Positions 1 to 7,652 of a stretch of DNA of 12,911 bases are shown here, piece by piece. Within the stretch, counting starts at the first letter, position 1, and each line of letters starts with the position of its first letter. The position numbers and the translations under genes were made by a program. The notes beneath the pieces were generated by a model. That model was not told where the DNA came from and ran no database searches. It worked only from the letters and a program-made list of their open reading frames with translations. This DNA is from an uncultured Pseudorhodoferax sp. (GTDB taxonomy: Bacteria; Pseudomonadota; Gammaproteobacteria; Burkholderiales; Burkholderiaceae). Location: the NCBI GenBank assembly GCA_913776795.1, contig CAJYRH010000589.1:1-12911 (forward strand), in the 5' to 3' direction.

Positions 1-1180
1 CGACCTCACGCCCGAGTTGAACGAGGCCATCACGGGCAACGAACTGGTGTGCGCGGCCGTGCTGTCGGGCAACCGCAACTTCGAGGCGCGCATCCATCCC
101 AATATCAAGGCCAATTTCCTGGCCAGCCCGCCGCTGGTGGTGGCCTATGCCATCGCCGGCACGGTGCTGCGCGACCTGATGACCGAGCCGGTGGGCAAGG
201 GGCGCGGTGGCCGGGACGTTTACCTGGGCGACATCTGGCCCAGCAGCGACGAAATCCACCAGCTCATGAAGCATGCGATGAACGGCAAGGCGTTCCGCGA
301 GAACTACGGCCGCGTGAAGACCGATCCGGGCGCGCTCTGGGGCAAGATCCAGGGCGTGTCCGGCGACACCTACAACTGGCCCGCCAGCACCTACATCGCC
401 GAGCCGCCGTTCTTCGCCGATTTCGCGCTGGCGCCACCGTCGGCGGACGAGGCCGTGGCCGTGCGCGGCGCGCGCATCATGGCGCTGTTCGGCGACTCCA
501 TCACCACCGACCACATCTCGCCGGCCGGATCCATCAAGGCCAGTTCCCCCGCCGGCCTGTGGCTGCAGGAGAACGGCGTGGGCAAGGCCGACTTCAACAG
601 CTATGGCGCGCGACGCGGCAACCACGACGTGATGATGCGCGGCACCTTTGCCAACGTGCGCATCAAGAACCTCATGATCCCGGCCGGTGCCGACGGTTCG
701 CGTGAAGAGGGTGGTGTGACCCTGTTCCAGCCCGCTGGCGAGAAGCTGCCGATCTACGACGCCGCGATGCAGTACATCGCCGCCGGCACGCCCACGGTCA
801 TCTTCGCAGGCGAGGAGTACGGCACCGGCTCCAGCCGCGACTGGGCCGCCAAGGGCACGCAGCTGCTGGGCATCAAGGCCGTGGTGGCCAAGAGCTTCGA
901 GCGCATCCACCGCAGCAACCTGGTCGGCATGGGCGTGCTGCCGCTGCAGTTCAAGCACGGCGAGAGCTGGGAATCGCTGGGCCTTTCGGGCGACGAGCAG
1001 ATCGAGATCGTGCCGGCGGCCGACCTGGCGCCGCGCAGCGATGCCGTGCTCAAGATCACGCGTGCCGACGGCAGCACGCAACAGACCGACCTGACGCTGC
1101 GCATCGATACGCCGATCGAGGTGGACTACTACCGGCACGGCGGCATCCTGCCCTACGTGCTGCGCCAGCTGCTGGAATGA
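1..1180 (+). CDS. acnA: Aconitate hydratase A, C-terminal part (5' end outside window)
   Basis: Aconitase interconverts citrate and isocitrate in the TCA cycle, in the cytoplasm, using a 4Fe-4S cluster. The reading frame is open from base 2 and continues upstream, so only the last ~390 residues of a ~900-residue protein are seen. Recognisable AcnA segments are [13 protein letters not shown] followed by [18 protein letters not shown], then [12 protein letters not shown], the swivel-domain start [34 protein letters not shown], and [12 protein letters not shown] with the substrate-binding Ser/Arg. The window opens just after where the GCTTCIGNSG segment with two cluster cysteines should lie. The C-terminus ([18 protein letters not shown]) is complete and normal. 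The TTG at 17 is not the start, because family similarity continues upstream of it. The stop overlaps the arfB start by 4 nt (ATGA), suggesting co-transcription and translational coupling. Confidence 0.96.
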   Translation, partial: DLTPELNEAITGNELVCAAVLSGNRNFEARIHPNIKANFLASPPLVVAYAIAGTVLRDLMTEPVGKGRGGRDVYLGDIWPSSDEIHQLMKHAMNGKAFRENYGRVKTDPGALWGKIQGVSGDTYNWPASTYIAEPPFFADFALAPPSADEAVAVRGARIMALFGDSITTDHISPAGSIKASSPAGLWLQENGVGKADFNSYGARRGNHDVMMRGTFANVRIKNLMIPAGADGSREEGGVTLFQPAGEKLPIYDAAMQYIAAGTPTVIFAGEEYGTGSSRDWAAKGTQLLGIKAVVAKSFERIHRSNLVGMGVLPLQFKHGESWESLGLSGDEQIEIVPAADLAPRSDAVLKITRADGSTQQTDLTLRIDTPIEVDYYRHGGILPYVLRQLLE

Positions 1181-1584
1181 GCCCTGCCCTCCTCGTCGAC
1201 GAGTCGGAAGTGGAGGTCTCTGCCATCCGCGCCCAGGGCGCGGGTGGCCAGAACGTCAACAAGGTGTCCAGCGCGATCCACCTGCGCTTCGACATCGCTG
1301 CCTCGTCGCTGCCCGAGGACGTGAAGGAGCGCCTGCTGGCCCTGCGCGACAGCCGCATCACGCAGGCCGGCGTGCTCGTGCTCAAGGCCCAGCAGCACCG
1401 CACGCAGGAGATGAACCGGCTCGACGCGTTCTCGCGCCTGCATGAACTGGTGCAGAGCGTGGCCCGGCCGCCACGGGTGCGCAAGCCGACCCAGCCGACC
1501 TTCGGATCGCGCCAGCGGCGGCTCGAAGGCAAGAGCCGCCGCTCGGAGATCAAGGCCGGCCGAGGCCGGGCCGGCCTCGGTTGA
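1177..1584 (+). CDS. arfB: Alternative ribosome-rescue factor ArfB (YaeJ-type peptidyl-tRNA hydrolase)
   Basis: ArfB enters the empty A site of ribosomes stalled on non-stop mRNA and hydrolyses the peptidyl-tRNA. The 135-residue protein matches the usual ~140. The catalytic GGQ is at residues 23-25 within [20 protein letters not shown], followed by the family segment [19 protein letters not shown]. There is no codon-recognition domain, which separates it from RF1/RF2. The basic tail (about residues 100-135, with [25 protein letters not shown]) is the part that in E. coli YaeJ lies in the mRNA entry channel. The ATG overlaps the acnA stop and has no strong Shine-Dalgarno, so coupling to acnA translation is likely. 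The similar protein ArfB/ICT1 of mitochondria shares the GGQ fold, but the bacterial tail favours ArfB. Confidence 0.93.
   Translation: MSPALLVDESEVEVSAIRAQGAGGQNVNKVSSAIHLRFDIAASSLPEDVKERLLALRDSRITQAGVLVLKAQQHRTQEMNRLDAFSRLHELVQSVARPPRVRKPTQPTFGSRQRRLEGKSRRSEIKAGRGRAGLG
1560..1580. terminator. Perfect GC palindrome at the convergent acnA-arfB / lipoprotein junction
   Basis: Two 10-nt arms (CCGAGGCCGG and CCGGCCTCGG) flank a single central G. As RNA this would fold with an 8-bp stem and 5-nt loop on either strand. It overlaps the last codons of arfB, and the two convergent genes end only 3 nt apart. The position suits a bidirectional terminator, but there is no T-run on either side, so a canonical intrinsic terminator is not shown. 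It may instead be a transcript-end-stabilising hairpin, or simply GC-rich coding sequence. Confidence 0.35.
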
Positions 1585-1587
1585 GGC

Positions 1588-3033
1588 TCAGATCGGCCGC
1601 TGGCAAGTCTGCCCGCTCTGCGCGATGGCGCCGCGCAGCTGCCGGGTGTTGTTGCTTTCGTCCGGGCCCAGCGTGTCGCGCGTATAGGTGCAGCCGTAGG
1701 TCGGTGCCGCCACGGTGGCCGGGGTCAGCACGTCGTCACCTGCGGGCTTGGCCCCGCCCTGCTCCCACTGCACCATGGCCTCGAACGCCTCCACCTGTTC
1801 TGCCACCGTGAAGTCGCAGTGCGAGATGCCCCGGATGGCACGCTGCACCAGCCAGCGGTCGTTGCCCTTCTCGACCACGCGGCGCTTGTAGATCTGCTGC
1901 ATGCTGAACGGCACGTACAGGTCGCCCAGCGTGTGCAGGGACACCACCGGGATGCCGATCTCGCCATTGGCCTTGGGAATCCAGCGCAGGCCGTCGCGGC
2001 GCTTGCGGTTGGCGTCCGCTGTCGCCGTCAGCTTCTGAGCAGCCGCATTCAGTGCCGCCGAGCCCGCGGCGTCGCCGGTGATGGTGTAGGTGAAGCGGTT
2101 GGTGTCCAGCGAACTCTTGTTCAGGATGCCGTTGACCGTTCCATCGCCGCCGAACACGCCCCAGACCGGCGTGAACGAGCCGCCGAACGCCACGCCCAGA
2201 TCGAACAGCGGCCGGTCGCCACCGGTCAGGTTCTCCACCACCGACATGAACTTGGCGCCGGTCGCCGTCGGCGTGCCCGGGAAGGCGGTGAACAGCGTGG
2301 CCGTCACCTGGTCCCGAACGCTGGCCCAGGACGTGAACGGATTGTTCGGCACGCCCGCCAGCACCTGCGCGGCCACCTGGGCACCGGCGAAGTAGTCGAA
2401 CAGTTCGGTGTCGCCCATCACGCCGCACATGGGAACGGCCCCGTGGTAGCGCACCTTGTTGTTGGCATCTTCAAAGGCTTCGGCCTCGATGGCGGCCGCG
2501 GTGATGTGACCTCCCATGGAATGGCCGGTGATGTACAGGCGCGTCGGCGTCGCCAGGGTGCGCTTGTTCTCTGTGGCGATGCGGTTGAAGGCCAGCGCCA
2601 ACGCGTTCGTGTCTTCCACGCCCACGCGCACGTCGTAAAAGTTCTTGCTGTAGCTGGAGGCCGCCCACGCGTAGCCGTTCTGGATCAGGTGGCGGCGGAT
2701 GGAGGGATTGCTGACGTTCAGCGCGTTGCCTTCGCCGACGTAGCCATGCGCGTACATCACGAGCCGCCCGTTCCAGTTGGCCGGCACCTCGATGCGGTAG
2801 GCGGCGCCGTTCAGCACGCCGGCCCAGCGGCTGGTGGTGGAGTTGTCGACCGTGTCGCCGGCCGCGGTGGCCAGCGCGGCAAAGGTCGTGGCCGCGGCGT
2901 CGGCCGGCGCGAAGCTGTTGCGGCTGTCCTGAACCCGGGTTTCCTCGGGTGCGTTGTCGTCGCCGCCCCCGCCGCAGGCGGCAAGGGCCGCAGCGGCCAG
3001 AAGGCTCAGGAACAAGGGTCGCGTGGATTGCAT
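1588..3033 (-). CDS. Secreted alpha/beta-hydrolase lipoprotein
   Basis: A probable exported esterase/lipase-type hydrolase anchored to a membrane; the substrate is unknown. Residues 1-19 form a signal peptide ending in the lipobox LAAC, with Cys20 followed by GGGGDD, so it is a lipoprotein of 481 residues before processing. The nucleophile elbow is GHSMGG (170-175) with Ser172. HG at 96-97 (YAHGYVG) fits the oxyanion-hole strand. Asp371 in TLGDLYVPF and His405 in GISHCDF are the best candidates for the remaining triad residues. Cysteines at 203, 406, 448 and 477 could form disulfides in the periplasm or outside the cell. The ATG at 3033 is preceded by GAGGAG (3040-3045) at good spacing. It is divergent from the CBS gene and convergent with arfB, so it is likely a single-gene unit. 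I do not recognise a specific named family beyond the fold. Confidence 0.85.
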   Translation of the reverse strand: MQSTRPLFLSLLAAAALAACGGGGDDNAPEETRVQDSRNSFAPADAAATTFAALATAAGDTVDNSTTSRWAGVLNGAAYRIEVPANWNGRLVMYAHGYVGEGNALNVSNPSIRRHLIQNGYAWAASSYSKNFYDVRVGVEDTNALALAFNRIATENKRTLATPTRLYITGHSMGGHITAAAIEAEAFEDANNKVRYHGAVPMCGVMGDTELFDYFAGAQVAAQVLAGVPNNPFTSWASVRDQVTATLFTAFPGTPTATGAKFMSVVENLTGGDRPLFDLGVAFGGSFTPVWGVFGGDGTVNGILNKSSLDTNRFTYTITGDAAGSAALNAAAQKLTATADANRKRRDGLRWIPKANGEIGIPVVSLHTLGDLYVPFSMQQIYKRRVVEKGNDRWLVQRAIRGISHCDFTVAEQVEAFEAMVQWEQGGAKPAGDDVLTPATVAAPTYGCTYTRDTLGPDESNNTRQLRGAIAQSGQTCQRPI

Positions 3034-3131
3034 CAGTGTCTCCTCGTCATGTCGTCGGCGCGAAATGCGCCCGCGCAGCCTACGCCCGCCGCCATCGGCA
3101 ACGTGTCAGCAGAAACGCCGATACGCACGGT

Positions 3132-3160
3132 TTGACGGTGCATGTACGTCGCCGCATACT
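3132..3160 (+). promoter_or_regulatory. Sigma70-like promoter for the CBS-domain gene
   Basis: TTGACG (3132-3137, 5/6 match to the -35 consensus) and CATACT (3155-3160, 4/6 match to the -10) are separated by exactly 17 nt. They lie in the 233-nt divergent intergenic region 3034-3266. Transcription would start near 3167 and give a leader of about 100 nt. No comparably good promoter was found on the minus strand for the lipoprotein gene. The rest of this intergenic region shows no ORF or repeat that I can support. Confidence 0.45.
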
Positions 3161-3266
3161 GGTCCGCCAGCGCCACAACACCACATCGCGCCATGGGCCA
3201 ACGGAGCGGGCCCGCTGCTGCAGAGGGCGCCGCCACGCTCCACACGCCTTGCAAAGGACTGCAACC

Positions 3267-3854
3267 ATGACCGGCACGAGCTTCAAGCCCCTCGGCACCC
3301 ACCCTTTTTCGGCGCGCGCGCTGCTGGCCCGGCCGGCGCCGGGCAAACCGGTCACGGTGGACTCGCCAGCGATGGAGGTGATGACGGACTTGACCGCCAC
3401 GAACCCGGTCTGCATCCCGCCGGAGGCCAGCCTGTTCGCGGCCAACGAAGCCATGATCGCGCACCGCGTGCGGCTGCTGTTCGTCGCCGACAGCGAGCAC
3501 CTGCTGGGCATCGTCAGCACGCAGGACACACTGGGCGAGCGGCCGCTGCAGCTGCGCCACCAGGGCAAGGGCAACGTGTTCGACCTCAGCGTGGCCGACC
3601 TCATGCATCCGGTGTCCGGCCTGCCCATGCTGCGCCTGGCCGATGTGCGCCATGCCAATGTGGGCGACCTGCTGGCCACCTTCAAGCGCCTGGGCCGCCA
3701 GCACCTGCTGGTCGGCGAGGAGGCACCGGGCCAGCCGCTGACCGTGCGCGGCCTGTTCTCTGCCACGCAGCTGGGCCGCCAGCTCGGCACGCCGGTGGAA
3801 ACCTTCGAGACTGCGCAGACCTTCGCGCAGATCGAGGCCGCGCTGGGCTCCTGA
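3267..3854 (+). CDS. Two-CBS-domain protein
   Basis: A 195-residue stand-alone CBS-pair protein, probably cytoplasmic. CBS pairs commonly bind adenine nucleotides or S-adenosylmethionine and regulate partners; no partner is fused here. The first CBS unit spans about residues 38-92 (MTDLTATNPVCIPPEASLF, then HRVRLLFVADSEHLLGIVSTQD). The second spans about 108-178 (VADLMHPVSGLPML, then RLGRQHLLVGEE). The frame is open upstream to 2949, but the ATG at 3267 is chosen because AAAGGA (3253-3258) sits 8 nt before it, similarity starts soon after, and a promoter lies at 3132-3160 inside the longer frame. The stop is 13 nt from the end of the convergent sensor-kinase gene. Which process it regulates is not visible. 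Confidence 0.8.
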   Translation: MTGTSFKPLGTHPFSARALLARPAPGKPVTVDSPAMEVMTDLTATNPVCIPPEASLFAANEAMIAHRVRLLFVADSEHLLGIVSTQDTLGERPLQLRHQGKGNVFDLSVADLMHPVSGLPMLRLADVRHANVGDLLATFKRLGRQHLLVGEEAPGQPLTVRGLFSATQLGRQLGTPVETFETAQTFAQIEAALGS

Positions 3855-3867
3855 AGCCAGCCGCAGC

Positions 3868-6450
3868 TCAACGCCCCACGGCGCTGGCGACCAAGGCCAC
3901 CAGCTCTGCCGGTTCCAGCGGCTTGGCCACGTGCGCCCGGAAGCCGGCGCGCAGGGCACGCACGCGGTCCTGCGCCCGCGCAAAGGCCGTCAGCGCGATG
4001 GCGGGCAGGTCGCCGCCCTGCGCCGCGCCGAGCGCGCGCACGCGGCGCAGCAGCTCGTAGCCATCGACATGCGGCATGCCGATGTCCGACACCAGCACCT
4101 GCGGCCGCGTTCGCACGATGGCGGCCAGTGCCGCTTCGGCGCAGTCGGCCACCTGCACCTGCGCGCCGGCGTCCACCAGCATGCGCTGGTGCAGCTCGCG
4201 CGCGTCGGCCTCGTCGTCCACGATCAGCACGCGTACACCGGCCAGCTCGGTGCTGGTGGGGGCCGCTGCCGCAAAAGCCGGCCGCGCGGGCACGCCGTCG
4301 GCTGCCAGCAATGGCAGCCGCACCACGAAGCAGCTGCCCTGGCCTTCGCCGGGACTGCTGGCCTGCACGCTGCCGCCGTGCAGCTCCACCAGCTGCCGAA
4401 CGATGGCCAGGCCCAGCCCCAGCCCGCCGAAGCGGCGCGTGATGGTGCCGTCGGCCTGGCGGAAACGGTCGAAGATGTGCGGCAGGAACTCCGCGGCGAT
4501 GCCGATGCCGGTGTCCTGCACGTCGATGCGCAGCGCGTCGGCATCGGCCACCATCCGCACGGCCACCTGGCCACCGCGCGGCGTGAACTTGACGGCGTTG
4601 GCCACGAGGTTCCAGACCACCTGCTGCAACCGCACGGCATCGGCCAACACCACGCCCGTCGCCGGTTCGAACCAGGTGTCGATCCGCACGCCGGCCGCCT
4701 CGGCCAGCGGCCGCACGGTCTCGAGAGCCGCCTCGATGCAGCCTTGCACCGCCACAGGCGCCAGGTCGAGCTGCAGCTTGCCCGAGACGATGCGGCTCAT
4801 GTCCAGCAGGTCACCCACGAGCTGGCTCTGCGCACGCGCGTTGCGCTCGATCACGTCGATGCCCTTGGCCAGGTCGCCGGTCGCATCGGGATAGCGCCGG
4901 CGCAGGATGTGCACCCAGCCGAGGATGGCCGACAGCGGTGTGCGCAGCTCGTGCGACAGCGTGGCCAGGAACTCGTCCTTCAGCGCGCTGGCGCGCTGCG
5001 CATCGGCGTACAGGCGTGCGTTGTCGATGGCGATCCCCGCCTGGCCTGCAACACCCACCGCCAGCCGCTCGGCACGTTCGTCGAAGCGGCCCGGCTCCGG
5101 ATGGCCGAAGAACAGGCCGCCGAACACCTGCCCCGTGCGGGAGCTGACGGCCACGGCCAGGTAACTGCGCACCGGCAGATGGCCTGGCGGCATGCCATGG
5201 TGCGGCGCCCATTGCCCGTACCGCGGATCGGCCAGGATGTCGTCGCTGCGGATGGGTGGGCCGCCACGAAAGGTCGGGTCCAGCAGCACCGTCGGCCGCG
5301 GATGGCCCAGTCGCTCGAACGCCGTGCGCGGCGCACCCGACAGCGCATACAGCAGGTAGGCCTCGCCCTGGTCGTCGGTGCCGTTGTAGAAGAAGGCGCC
5401 AAAGCGCGCGCCCGTCAGTTGCGTGGCGGCGTCGGTCACGCGCTGCAGCAGCGCATCCAGGTCGAGTTCGCCGGCCAGTGCGGCACCGGTCTGGTTCAAC
5501 AGCTCCAGCATGTGGGCCTCGTTGCGCGCCCGCTCTTCGGCCAGGCGCCGCCCGGTGACGTCGCGCACCACGCCGATCATGCCTGCCGGCTGGCCATCGG
5601 CGCCGTAGGTGGGCTTGCCCTGGACCGACAACCAGCGCACGCCCTCGGCCAGCGCAAGGCGGTACTCGATGTCGTAGAGGCCGCCCTGGACGGTGGCCTG
5701 CACTGCCGCCAGCCGCGCGCGTTCGCGGTCGTCGCGGTGCAGCAGCCGCCGCATCGCGGTGCGGGTCCAGCTGCTGCCCGGATCCTGCCCGTACAGGCGG
5801 GCCGCCGTCGCGCTCAACACCATCTGATCGGTGCGGGCATCCCAGCTCCAGTCGCCCAGTTCGCCTGCGGCGAGCGCCAGGCTCAGACGCTGGTGGGCGT
5901 CGCGCAGCGCCCGCTCGGTCCGCAGGCGTTCGAGCGACTCCCAGCAGCGCGCCACGACGGTGAGCATCAGCGCGATCTCGTCGTCCTGCCAGACCCGTGG
6001 CCGGTCCTGGTGCACGGCCATGCCGGCGACGAAGCGGCCATCGCGGTGCAAGGGCACGCAGATCACCGCCTGGATGCGCGTGGCCCGGTAGGCCGACAGG
6101 TCGCTTCCCGCGGTGCGCGGGTCGCTGTCCACGTCGTGGTTGATGTAGGGCAGGTCGGCACGCATGAGGTCGCGCACCGTCTCGCCGAAGTCCGAGAAGG
6201 CATGGCGTCCGACGATGCTCTGCACGCCGTCGTTGTAGTCGCCGAACAGGTCGAAGTGGTCCTGGTCGGCATCGACATGGGCGTAGGCACAGCGGCTGAC
6301 GCCAAGGTGCTGCCCGAGCAGGCGCGCGGTCAGCCGCATCACCTCGGCCGGATCGGCGACGCGCCTGGTCAACGCGAACAGGCTGTCCAGCATCCGCGCA
6401 TGGCCGGCGCCCGGGTCGTTCTGGTCGGGCAGGGCGAGGTTTCGGGTCAT
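3868..6450 (-). CDS. Soluble hybrid sensor histidine kinase (GAF-PAS-GAF-HisKA-HATPase-REC)
   Basis: An 860-residue hybrid two-component kinase. Domains in order: GAF (about 20-175), PAS (about 190-305, ending in the PAC-like GMIGVVRDVTGRR), a second GAF (about 315-480), HisKA with phospho-acceptor His500 in FLATLSHELRTPLS, HATPase with N-box Asn618 (NLVANAVKF), G1 DTGIG 646-650, F-box FDRFRQ and G2 GGLGLGLAI 675-683, then a receiver domain (about 738-858) with acidic pair Asp745/746, phospho-acceptor Asp789 (SDIGMP), Thr821 and Lys843. No transmembrane segment or signal peptide is evident, so it should sense cytoplasmic signals. The start is set at 6450, after the SD-like GGGGAAG; ATG 6480 lacks an SD, and the longer open frame to 6903 only shadows the upstream oxidoreductase. 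The gene begins 56 nt after the oxidoreductase stop and may be a distal part of that operon. No cognate response regulator is in the window. Confidence 0.9.
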   Translation of the reverse strand: MTRNLALPDQNDPGAGHARMLDSLFALTRRVADPAEVMRLTARLLGQHLGVSRCAYAHVDADQDHFDLFGDYNDGVQSIVGRHAFSDFGETVRDLMRADLPYINHDVDSDPRTAGSDLSAYRATRIQAVICVPLHRDGRFVAGMAVHQDRPRVWQDDEIALMLTVVARCWESLERLRTERALRDAHQRLSLALAAGELGDWSWDARTDQMVLSATAARLYGQDPGSSWTRTAMRRLLHRDDRERARLAAVQATVQGGLYDIEYRLALAEGVRWLSVQGKPTYGADGQPAGMIGVVRDVTGRRLAEERARNEAHMLELLNQTGAALAGELDLDALLQRVTDAATQLTGARFGAFFYNGTDDQGEAYLLYALSGAPRTAFERLGHPRPTVLLDPTFRGGPPIRSDDILADPRYGQWAPHHGMPPGHLPVRSYLAVAVSSRTGQVFGGLFFGHPEPGRFDERAERLAVGVAGQAGIAIDNARLYADAQRASALKDEFLATLSHELRTPLSAILGWVHILRRRYPDATGDLAKGIDVIERNARAQSQLVGDLLDMSRIVSGKLQLDLAPVAVQGCIEAALETVRPLAEAAGVRIDTWFEPATGVVLADAVRLQQVVWNLVANAVKFTPRGGQVAVRMVADADALRIDVQDTGIGIAAEFLPHIFDRFRQADGTITRRFGGLGLGLAIVRQLVELHGGSVQASSPGEGQGSCFVVRLPLLAADGVPARPAFAAAAPTSTELAGVRVLIVDDEADARELHQRMLVDAGAQVQVADCAEAALAAIVRTRPQVLVSDIGMPHVDGYELLRRVRALGAAQGGDLPAIALTAFARAQDRVRALRAGFRAHVAKPLEPAELVALVASAVGR

Positions 6451-6506
6451 GGCTTCCCCGGCGGGTTGCGGGGTGCGCATTGTGCCCGCTGCGCCACTGC
6501 GGTGCT

Positions 6507-7652
6507 TCAGCCCAGCGCCACCCAGCGCCCGTCCGCGGCGCTGCTGCGCAGCACCGCGTCGATGAAGCGGTGCCCTGCCACGCCGTCCTCCACGGTCGTC
6601 ACCTGCAAGGCCTGGGCGTCGGCCGGCCGGCCCTCGCCGTGCGCCAGGATCAATTCCGCCGCGTCGCGGTAGACCTGGGCAAATGCCTCCAGATAGCCTT
6701 CGGGGTGCCCGGCCGGCACGCGCGTGGCCGCGCGCGCAGCGGCGCTGTCCACACGGCCGCGCGTGAGCCGCTGGGCGGCGCCGCCCAGCGGCGTGAACCA
6801 CAGTTCGCCCGGCTGTTCCTGGTCGAACGCGAGCGAAGCCTCCGTGCCGAACACGCGCAGCCGCAGCGCGTTCTCGCAGCCCGCCGCGACCTGGCTGGCC
6901 CACAGCAGACCGCGCGCGCCGTTGGCGTAGCGCAGCATCATCTGCACGTGGTCGTCGAGCACGCGACCGGGCACGAAGCTGGTCAGCTCGGCGCTGAGCT
7001 GGCTGGGCACCATGCCGGTCACGAACGCCGCCAGCTGGTAGGCGTGCGTGCCGATGTCGCCCAGGCAGCCGGCCGGGCCGGCCTGTGCGGGATCGTTGCG
7101 CCAGGCGGCCTGCTTGTTGCCGGACTGCTCCTCGGGCCGCGTCAACCAGTCCTGCTGGTACTCGGCCTGCACGAGGCGGATGGGGCCGAGTGCACCGCTG
7201 GCCACCAGATGCCGCGCGTGGCGCACCATCGGGTAGCCGGCATAGGCGTGGGCGAGCGCGAACACGCGGCCAGTCCGGCGCGCCAGGCGCGCCAGTTCCT
7301 CGCCCTCGGCCAGCGAGACCGCGAGCGGCTTGTCGCAGATGACGTGCAGGCCGGCCTGCAGCGCGGCCGTGGCCATGGGCGCGTGCAGGTGGTTGGGCGT
7401 GACGATGGCCACGACCTCGGCGCCATCGGGCCTGGCGGCTTCGGCGCGGACCAGTTCGCGCCAGTCGGCGTAGCTGCGCTCCGGCGGCAGATGGATGGAG
7501 GCCGCGCTGGCCGCGGCACGCGCAGGATCGGAAGAAAGCGCCGCGGCGACCAGTTCGTAGCAGTCGTCCAGCCGCGCCGCGATGCGGTGCACGGCGCCGA
7601 TGAAGGCGCCCTCGCCACCACCGAGCATGGCCAGCCGCAGGCGTCGCGTCAT
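6507..7652 (-). CDS. Gfo/Idh/MocA-family NAD(P)-dependent sugar or polyol oxidoreductase
   Basis: A 381-residue predicted dehydrogenase acting on a sugar or cyclitol hydroxyl. The Rossmann glycine-rich loop is LAMLGGGEGAFIGAVHR (8-23). VAIVTPNHLH (81-90) is the usual strand with TPN before the substrate region. CDKPLA (106-111) supplies the conserved Lys108 (DKP instead of the commoner EKP). GDIGTHAYQL (198-207) provides Asp199 and His203, the expected catalytic and substrate residues. The ATG at 7652 is preceded by GGAGGG (7659-7664) and overlaps the epimerase stop by 4 nt, so the two are translationally coupled. The open frame extends to 7814, but that part shadows the epimerase. Together with an epimerase and an RbsABC-type transporter, it probably oxidises the imported substrate. 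The exact substrate cannot be read from sequence. Confidence 0.9.
   Translation of the reverse strand: MTRRLRLAMLGGGEGAFIGAVHRIAARLDDCYELVAAALSSDPARAAASAASIHLPPERSYADWRELVRAEAARPDGAEVVAIVTPNHLHAPMATAALQAGLHVICDKPLAVSLAEGEELARLARRTGRVFALAHAYAGYPMVRHARHLVASGALGPIRLVQAEYQQDWLTRPEEQSGNKQAAWRNDPAQAGPAGCLGDIGTHAYQLAAFVTGMVPSQLSAELTSFVPGRVLDDHVQMMLRYANGARGLLWASQVAAGCENALRLRVFGTEASLAFDQEQPGELWFTPLGGAAQRLTRGRVDSAAARAATRVPAGHPEGYLEAFAQVYRDAAELILAHGEGRPADAQALQVTTVEDGVAGHRFIDAVLRSSAADGRWVALG

Noticed and set aside
1819..3135. 438-codon plus-strand open frame opposite the lipoprotein hydrolase
   Set aside because: Shadow frame. The minus-strand product has a signal peptide, lipobox and catalytic motifs in order.
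2949..3266. Upstream extension of the CBS-domain protein by 106 codons
   Set aside because: The extension is Arg/His-rich, overlaps the lipoprotein start region and contains the probable promoter; the ATG at 3267 has a good Shine-Dalgarno.
3843..3860. Imperfect inverted repeat CTGGGCT...AGCCAG between the CBS and kinase gene ends
   Set aside because: The short stem is interrupted by a bulge and has no T-run, so I cannot call it a terminator.
3931..6672. Very long plus-strand open frame (~913 codons) opposite the sensor kinase
   Set aside because: Antisense shadow of a GC-rich coding sequence: the composition is rich in His, Arg, Gln and Ala, no domain is visible, and the opposite strand encodes a complete, motif-rich kinase.
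6451..6903. N-terminal extension of the sensor-kinase frame by ~150 residues
   Set aside because: It overlaps the oxidoreductase gene on the same strand in another frame, is Arg/Gly-rich without similarity, and the ATG at 6450 has an SD-like site and begins the recognisable GAF region.
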